Under the pieces are notes generated by a model. It had not been told where the DNA came from and searched no databases. It saw only the letters and a list, made by a program, of their open reading frames with translations. From positions 1,640,501 to 1,704,500 of the forward strand of contig CM037845.1 in the NCBI GenBank assembly GCA_021234535.1: a DNA stretch of 64,000 nucleotides. The letters are read 5' to 3'. The position numbers and the translations under genes are program-made. Shown here one piece after another: positions 58,595-64,000 of the stretch; the stretch's first letter is position 1, and every line of letters begins with the position of its first letter. Source of the stretch: Stichopus chloronotus (Eukaryota; Echinodermata; Holothuroidea; Aspidochirotida; Stichopodidae).

Positions 58595-61367
58595 GTAGGA
58601 CATGGAGATTAAAGTGTTTCATGTTTTTCCCGGTTATTTTATGTCTTCTTCTTCTTTTGCTATTTTCCTATTCAACACTTTGAAAATAGAATATTTGTAC
58701 GCAAGGGCCTTGTTAAGATAGATGCGAGATAACATAAAACCTCACAAAGTATTTTCTAGTCTACGAAAAAAGATATAACCCCCTCTATTATAAAGTGAGT
58801 TCGATCACCCGTGGAACTTCTCTATCATACCTCAGTAGAAAAGACACAAGGCAGACTTGAAGTACCAAATTGAAGTAAAGATAAAATGAGGTCAAAGTTA
58901 TTTTTAAAAAAATCTTGGGTTATTGTGAAAAAAATCTATTTTAAGCTTTAAGAACTATTTTTTAACTTTGGTTACGTATCTTATTTGTATGCTTAGTGTG
59001 TGTTTATCCATACTGAGTTGCACAGTACAACATAAATGACCTGAGATGAATTCAGGTGATATGGTCTACATGGTACACACCACGAACGGTTATAGTTAAA
59101 TGTGTAACATACTACATCGTATCATTCCAAGAATGTTATCAATCAGGTGAAGTTATGTTACATCGACAGGTAATACATTTTGTCACATATTGGTTTTCGA
59201 AAGTCGGTGCATGGTGTTGAAAAAGTTAACACTGACAACAACTCCAATGTTGTGTGGTATTGTCAAGTTTGAATTAAACACAACTTTTGAGAAAAGTTTA
59301 CATGCTTTAATGGAGTTTATGTAGACTCTATAGACTTTTTTATGGTGCCATCTTTTAGTGGAAAAGATTATGTATCTGTTCATTTTCGCGGAGTGATGTG
59401 TTTGGGTACATAAAGAAAATGTAACTGATGATTGAATCCTTCTCAGTCCAGACTAAGATCAAAAGGTTTTATTTTGGGGGGGGGGGAAGTTTTAAAGTCT
59501 AAATCATCTTTTACGTTTTTTTTTTTTTTTGCAACTAAAACAAACGAAAAGTTTGGTTACACCACTAAGTATTCGCCCTGCCCAAAACTGGCCTATTCTT
59601 CACCACTCAGAAACGACAAAAACATCCAGCTATTTTGAAACTTTGGACAGTAGATACCACCTACCCACCCCATCTCTACCCTAACAAATGACCTTATAGC
59701 TATACGACCTTGCGTTTACATTTGTAAAGTTATATTTGCCAGATATCTACTTTTATGTTGGAGACAAAGTTTCATTTTAGTTACCAAGAGTAAAAGGACA
59801 AGAAATTGAGTTGAGAGATTGAGTTTACAACCTGACATGTCAGATATTTTAGGTCTATCAGTAAATTCAAGTTTGAGATTTTTGTACAGTGTAAAAAATG
59901 TCTGTAAATATACATAAAATAAAACAAAGAAATATAAAAGGAATGCAGAAATGATCTAGCAAATATTTGCTAGAAAATATCTGTAATTTTTATTTATTTC
60001 TTTGTTTAATTTTATGTAAATTAACAGATATTTTTAGCATTGCATATATGTATAATTGTAATTATTTTCTTTTTAATTTCAAATATCTCACTCTCGATTC
60101 AGAGATATGAAGCAGACATCTCAAAGTAATTATTTTTTGCTCTACCTACAGTTTAATTTATACACACTTGACATTTTAAATTTACGATCCTGGATATGTT
60201 TAATCCATTAAACTACAAACTCCCTTGCGTATTCTTCTATAAATATATCAAGTCCGAAGAAATATTACAATTTACTGTCTAAGTATAAAGTAGAATAACG
60301 TAAAGCTCGACGAATAGACTCCGAATTCAATTTGCCAATGGTCATTACTAGTTCGTATTATACCTCGTGTGTGATGACTCGTAGAGGAAGTTGACCAATG
60401 TTTCTGAGTCAAATTGTTTTCCTTTTGTTTACAGTTCTACCATACCCAATACAGTGTACTGAAAAATCTTGCACACAAGATGATCGTCACGATGTTGGTC
60501 TACTCGGTCTGAAAAACCATCCTGTCACAAGTCAACCAGTTCAACAAAATGAAGGTGGGAAACCGCAGTTTTGGTTAAGAAGATGTAACACATTTTTTTC
60601 TGAATTACAAAGCAAACTCGAGGTCACCCTTTAAACTTAACATTTTACAGGTAGCATGCTTGCTAACACTGATCTCTTCATTGTCTTAAGCGTACGTCAT
60701 ATCAGGGATTTCCTACCAATCGTGTGATTGGCAATTCCTGGCCTATCCTATCGTGGCATTTAAAAAAATTCCGTATGCGACCTTTCAGATTTTGCACTGA
60801 AAGGATTGAAAATTTGAGGAAGTGCTCCCCCCCCCCCCTCCCACCGATTATAGCAAGGCTCACAAACCCGAAAATCACTACGACACCTTCGATTTTCTAA
60901 AACAATCTAACTCTTCTTCAATCGTCCTGAATTTGACATCATCTATGCTTTCATTGGTGGTCTTCAACATCTAAATAAAACAAGTAATGATGATGACTAA
61001 AAACTTGAAGAAAAAGTGATTGCCGTGGTTCATTTTAGGCACTTTTTCCGAGACTTAACAAAACTCGCAGATGTACAAAACTAATGGTTGCGTGGTAGCT
61101 ACAGGTAGATTTGCTTCAGTAGTAACTAAGTCGGGAAAGTATAGAGGGCATACTCATGAGATTCTCAAATATTGTACTAATTTGTATTATCGTTTTGAAC
61201 AAGATTAGGGAAACCGAGATTGTAAATTTCTTGAGATCAGACGTTTCTTCTTCTTCTTCTTTTTTTTCATTTTTTTTTTAGTGAAAGACAGCAAGTCCTA
61301 TATAAAGGTCATGGCTGAAACGGCTTATACGGTATACCGTATAGTTTATGGCGAAGCGAGTTTCTAA
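58475..61367 (+). CDS. 3' end of unrecognised gene with tandemly duplicated exon and tyrosine-rich tail
   Basis: Three exons join in frame: 58475-58594, 60435-60554 and 61282-61367. The first two are both exactly 120 nt, both phase 1 in and out, 1960 bases apart and clear duplicates. Each encodes 40 residues of the form Y-P-x-Q...SCTQD(E/D)RHDV...LL...N-x-P-V...QPVQ...EG. The last exon encodes VKDSKSYIKVMAETAYTVYR, then IVYGEASF and TAA; TVYRIV fits the TxYxx(V/I) pattern of immunoreceptor switch motifs. An AATAAA follows at 61801. I do not recognise the family. The short polar repeats and tyrosine-rich end suggest the cytoplasmic tail of a receptor or an adaptor, but no membrane segment was found in the window. 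The upstream exons and start are unknown. Confidence 0.5.
60435..60554 (+). CDS. Duplicated exon, copy 2 (120 nt)
   Basis: Acceptor TTTTGTTTACAG, donor GTGGGA. It encodes LPYPIQCTEKSCTQDDRHDV, then GLLGLKNHPVTSQPVQQNEG with the last codon split. Roughly two thirds of residues match copy 1 by eye, with no stop or frameshift. Confidence 0.6.
61282..61367 (+). CDS. Probable terminal exon with tyrosine motifs
   Basis: Acceptor after a long T-run (TTTTTTTTTAG). It takes the split G from copy 2 to make Val. It has four tyrosines in 28 residues; TVYRIV at 61329-61346. Stop TAA at 61365. Linked to the other exons by phase and position only. Confidence 0.45.
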
Positions 61368-61800
61368 TCCAAATGTAACCACTAGCAAATGATTTTAACC
61401 AAGAAAACCGATATTAGCAAGTTTATTTTAAGGTATTTCCAGGAAACAATGACATACACTGTCAAAGTAGGCTACATAAGTGATGGTGTTACTTAGCTTC
61501 AAATTGTTGAATGTTAATATCCGATGTACTGATAGAGACAAAGATGTAACGAGATGGTTCACTGAAGGGTTCATTAATTCACGATCTCCAAACGAAAGTC
61601 ATCATTTTTTAAACATTACAGAGTTCAGTTCGACATTTTTCACGATTTTATTTCTTACACAGTTGCTACAGATCCACTGGTTGCTTACTCTGACAGATCT
61701 GAAAATGGTCACCTGGTCACGCATCCCACTGACGAAGAGTGTATGCTGTAAATTTTAAATCTTTGTTCGATCATTTTTCTCTTTTTCTCACAAAGCAGTA

Positions 61801-61806
61801 AATAAA
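61801..61806 (+). terminator. Candidate polyadenylation signal
   Basis: AATAAA 434 bases after the putative stop of the duplicated-exon gene. Confidence 0.4.
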
Positions 61807-62208
61807 GATATAATCAAATTAAAGTGACGAAAAAAATGGAGAATGTGATAAAGCTTAGCCGGTTAAAGGGAGATTCAATATTTGCGAAAGCAGGGACATA
61901 AGCAAAACACGCTCTCCCACCATAAACATACGAGGATCAATATTTCTGGATGGCATAGATGATTTTTGACCAAAGTTCTACTTTTGAGCCAAATTCCCCG
62001 AATTTTGAGGCTCAGCTTCTATTCTGCTCACAGTGGAGTAACAATCGTTGGTTTCAGGGGAGGGTCAAGTCACAGTATGCTGTAAAAGCACGGCATCCTT
62101 TAGCCGATGCTAAGGGCTCTTCTGCCATTTAAGCCCATGACATACAGTTACCCCCTTTACTAAGACAGGTCTTCCCTCCTTTATAATTTCTTTAATCGTC
62201 CATCCAAC

Positions 62209-62554
62209 CGACATACAGCTCCCCGCATAAAGCTCCCCTTAACGTTTAACCTGTTTTCTTCTCTATCATTCCCGAATCTGTTGGCAGTCGGACTGCCGTT
62301 CACCCGAAACCGTGGTGCGTGAATGAGACACCTTGTGTGCATGCGATGTAGGTGACCAGGCCCAACAGGAGCTAGACATAGCGACATACAGCTCCTCTCA
62401 TAACACTCCCCTTTACGCTTTGCCATTGTTTTCCGTTCTATCAATTCCCGTGTTTGTCGGCCGTTGGACTGCCGTTCACCCGAAACGTGAATGAGAACGT
62501 ACGAGACACCTTGTGTGTATGCAATATAGGAGACTCGGCCCAACAGGATCCAGA
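62209..62554. repeat. Two-copy tandem duplication, 173-base period
   Basis: Copies at 62209-62381 and 62382-62554 share CGACATACAGCTCC, GGACTGCCGTTCACCCGAAA, GAGACACCTTGTGTG and GGCCCAACAGGA. The open frame on the - strand spans both copies and looks like a by-product. The rest of 61810-64000 holds no recognised gene. Confidence 0.92.
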
Positions 62555-64000
62555 AATCAGTCTACCACGGGCACTCAGATTTTTTAATTACAGTGGAGGA
62601 TAAGTGAGAAAGAGTAAGCGGGGTGTCACCATGAGTTGGCGAGGAGAGCGTGCACCAGAAAAATTTTGGGAAGCAATATCTCCTATCGCCAAACTCGCCC
62701 TTCAAAGACTTCTCAAGGGACCCGCCTAAAAGAAATGCCCCACTAGGTTTGCCAGATGGTGAGGGGGTGGGGGGACATGATACTACATCGTGCTCTCCAC
62801 AATAGCCATGCCACCCTGACAAATAACTAGTAGGTACAAACACAGAAGCCTATATAGTAGAGGAGAGTAAAATGGAAATACGATCTGAGTTTCTTGTTCA
62901 AAGAAATTTCTTAAAGGTGACTCTAATTGTTAAACTGTGTTATGGACATTCTTGCTGATATCCAACGAACCAATCTGGAACAGCTAGGAAGGCATACACT
63001 ACGGTGGACTAAAACGAGGTTTATTTTACGCAATGATTTGTGGTCCCATCATCATTTTTGTTGTATTCTTGACCTTTGTTAAGCTATAGCCAAGTTACAA
63101 AACAGTTTAGAATACATGGAATATTCTGTGACGTGTTTTTAATATTTAACGACGATAGACACAAACTATTTGGGACCTTGGAGAATAATTTGTATGGGAA
63201 AGTGCCTTTGGAGTGTGAATTTTATCTGTTTTCCGCATATTGCTCTGGTAACTTTATTCGTTCAAATAATTCATATACTTCACTCAGTGCCTTTAGTGTA
63301 AAAGATCATGCCATTTCATATCCCATTTTTGTCAAACAATCTGAAATATTAAAAACGACGTCTATGGGTAATTGTGTAAAAAAATTTTCACAATTGCTCA
63401 GTCGTTTAAATTTAAACATCTATGATACTTGAGTAATTTTACAAAAACTACGCTTATTTTTTTTCTGTAATATGAAGCAGAGGTTTCCCTTTGGTTAACG
63501 ACTATGTACACGTAACATTTATGTATAAGTTTACTTGATTTATTTTAATAGTTGAAACGTGAGACAACTTTTTTATAATAGCGTGTGCATCTGAAATAAA
63601 ATAGATTTACCCATTGACAAAGATAAACTGAATTCATTTCTCCTATTTTTTTTATTTTCTTCCCATTTGCATACTCTAACATCTCAAATGGCACTTCCAT
63701 TTTGGTTAGCTTTAGCTTAAGAACTGTTACTCAGTGGGCAAATGATGAGAACTTCTTCATAAGGTAGGATTGTTACGAAGTACGTGTGTTCCTATGTGAA
63801 CGACCGAGGATACATAGGCTAGGCCAGTAATAACGTTACTGTAGGGTATTATTTGTGTTATTAGAGAAGTATATAAATATCACAGACAGGGTAAATATCG
63901 ATGCTTATGAGTATTAATTGACACATACGGCTGATCGTACTCTTTGGAGTTAAACAACAAGAATTGGGATGCAGTTGTTAGTTTTCTGAAAATTTTATCA

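Noticed and set aside
62181..62543. 120-codon - strand frame with internal similarity
   Set aside because: The similarity reflects the 173-base tandem duplication; frames differ between copies after small indels.
63076..63432. 118-codon + strand frame ending SRLNLNIYDT
   Set aside because: Starts with a non-ATG codon after an in-frame stop, AT-rich codons, no recognised family. It could be a terminal exon, but nothing links it to a gene.
1..64000. tRNA, rRNA or other known structured RNA genes
   Set aside because: No convincing tRNA box A/box B pair or rRNA/snRNA sequence was seen by eye on either strand; a tRNAscan/Infernal run would settle it.

Overview
This is a stretch of animal (metazoan) nuclear genome. 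It is AT-rich, with short exons, GT-AG introns, long intergenic gaps and many simple and degenerate tandem repeats. Four conserved animal genes can be assembled exon by exon. The protein similarity, the gene density and the kinds of repeats (foldback element, hAT-like miniature elements, poly-C/poly-G runs) suggest a marine invertebrate. An echinoderm is my best guess, but the sequence alone does not prove it. There are no prokaryotic features: no operons, CRISPR array or integrated phage.

Layout: (1) 1-12.35 kb, + strand: the 3' part of a PDE10A-type cyclic nucleotide phosphodiesterase, from the second GAF domain through the complete catalytic domain to the stop; its 5' exons lie left of the window. 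(2) 12.35-14.3 kb: convergent intergenic space with an unrecognised, frame-broken coding-like stretch. (3) 17.72-14.44 kb, - strand: GPN2, a GPN-loop GTPase, with a complete coding sequence in four exons. (4) 17.7-22.0 kb: head-to-head spacer with a CpG-rich promoter-like zone, a likely noncoding first exon of RMI1, a strong hairpin and a 20-bp palindrome. (5) 22.04-33.82 kb, + strand: RMI1, the OB-fold scaffold of the BLM-TOP3A-RMI dissolvasome, complete in 12 coding exons (750 aa). (6) 51.10-36.53 kb, - strand: DNAJC8, a spliceosome-associated J-protein, complete in 8 exons (246 aa), convergent with RMI1. (7) 51.1-64 kb: mostly gene-poor, with a ~1.1 kb foldback element, a CpG-rich possible promoter near 54.4 kb and the 3' end of an unrecognised + strand gene (58.47-61.37 kb). 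That gene carries a tandemly duplicated 120-nt exon and a tyrosine-rich last exon.

The four named genes serve different pathways (cyclic nucleotide signalling, RNA polymerase assembly, double Holliday junction dissolution, splicing), and nothing suggests they work together. The most informative non-genic items are two hAT-like insertions with 8-bp target duplications, one inside an older dispersed repeat whose related empty copy lies elsewhere in this window. Others are the long foldback element, repeat families carrying exact nuclear-receptor DR1 and DR4 sequence patterns, a PIP-box-like peptide in the disordered linker of RMI1, and the duplicated-exon gene. I did not find a clearly new biological system; the duplicated-exon gene and the foldback element most deserve follow-up.
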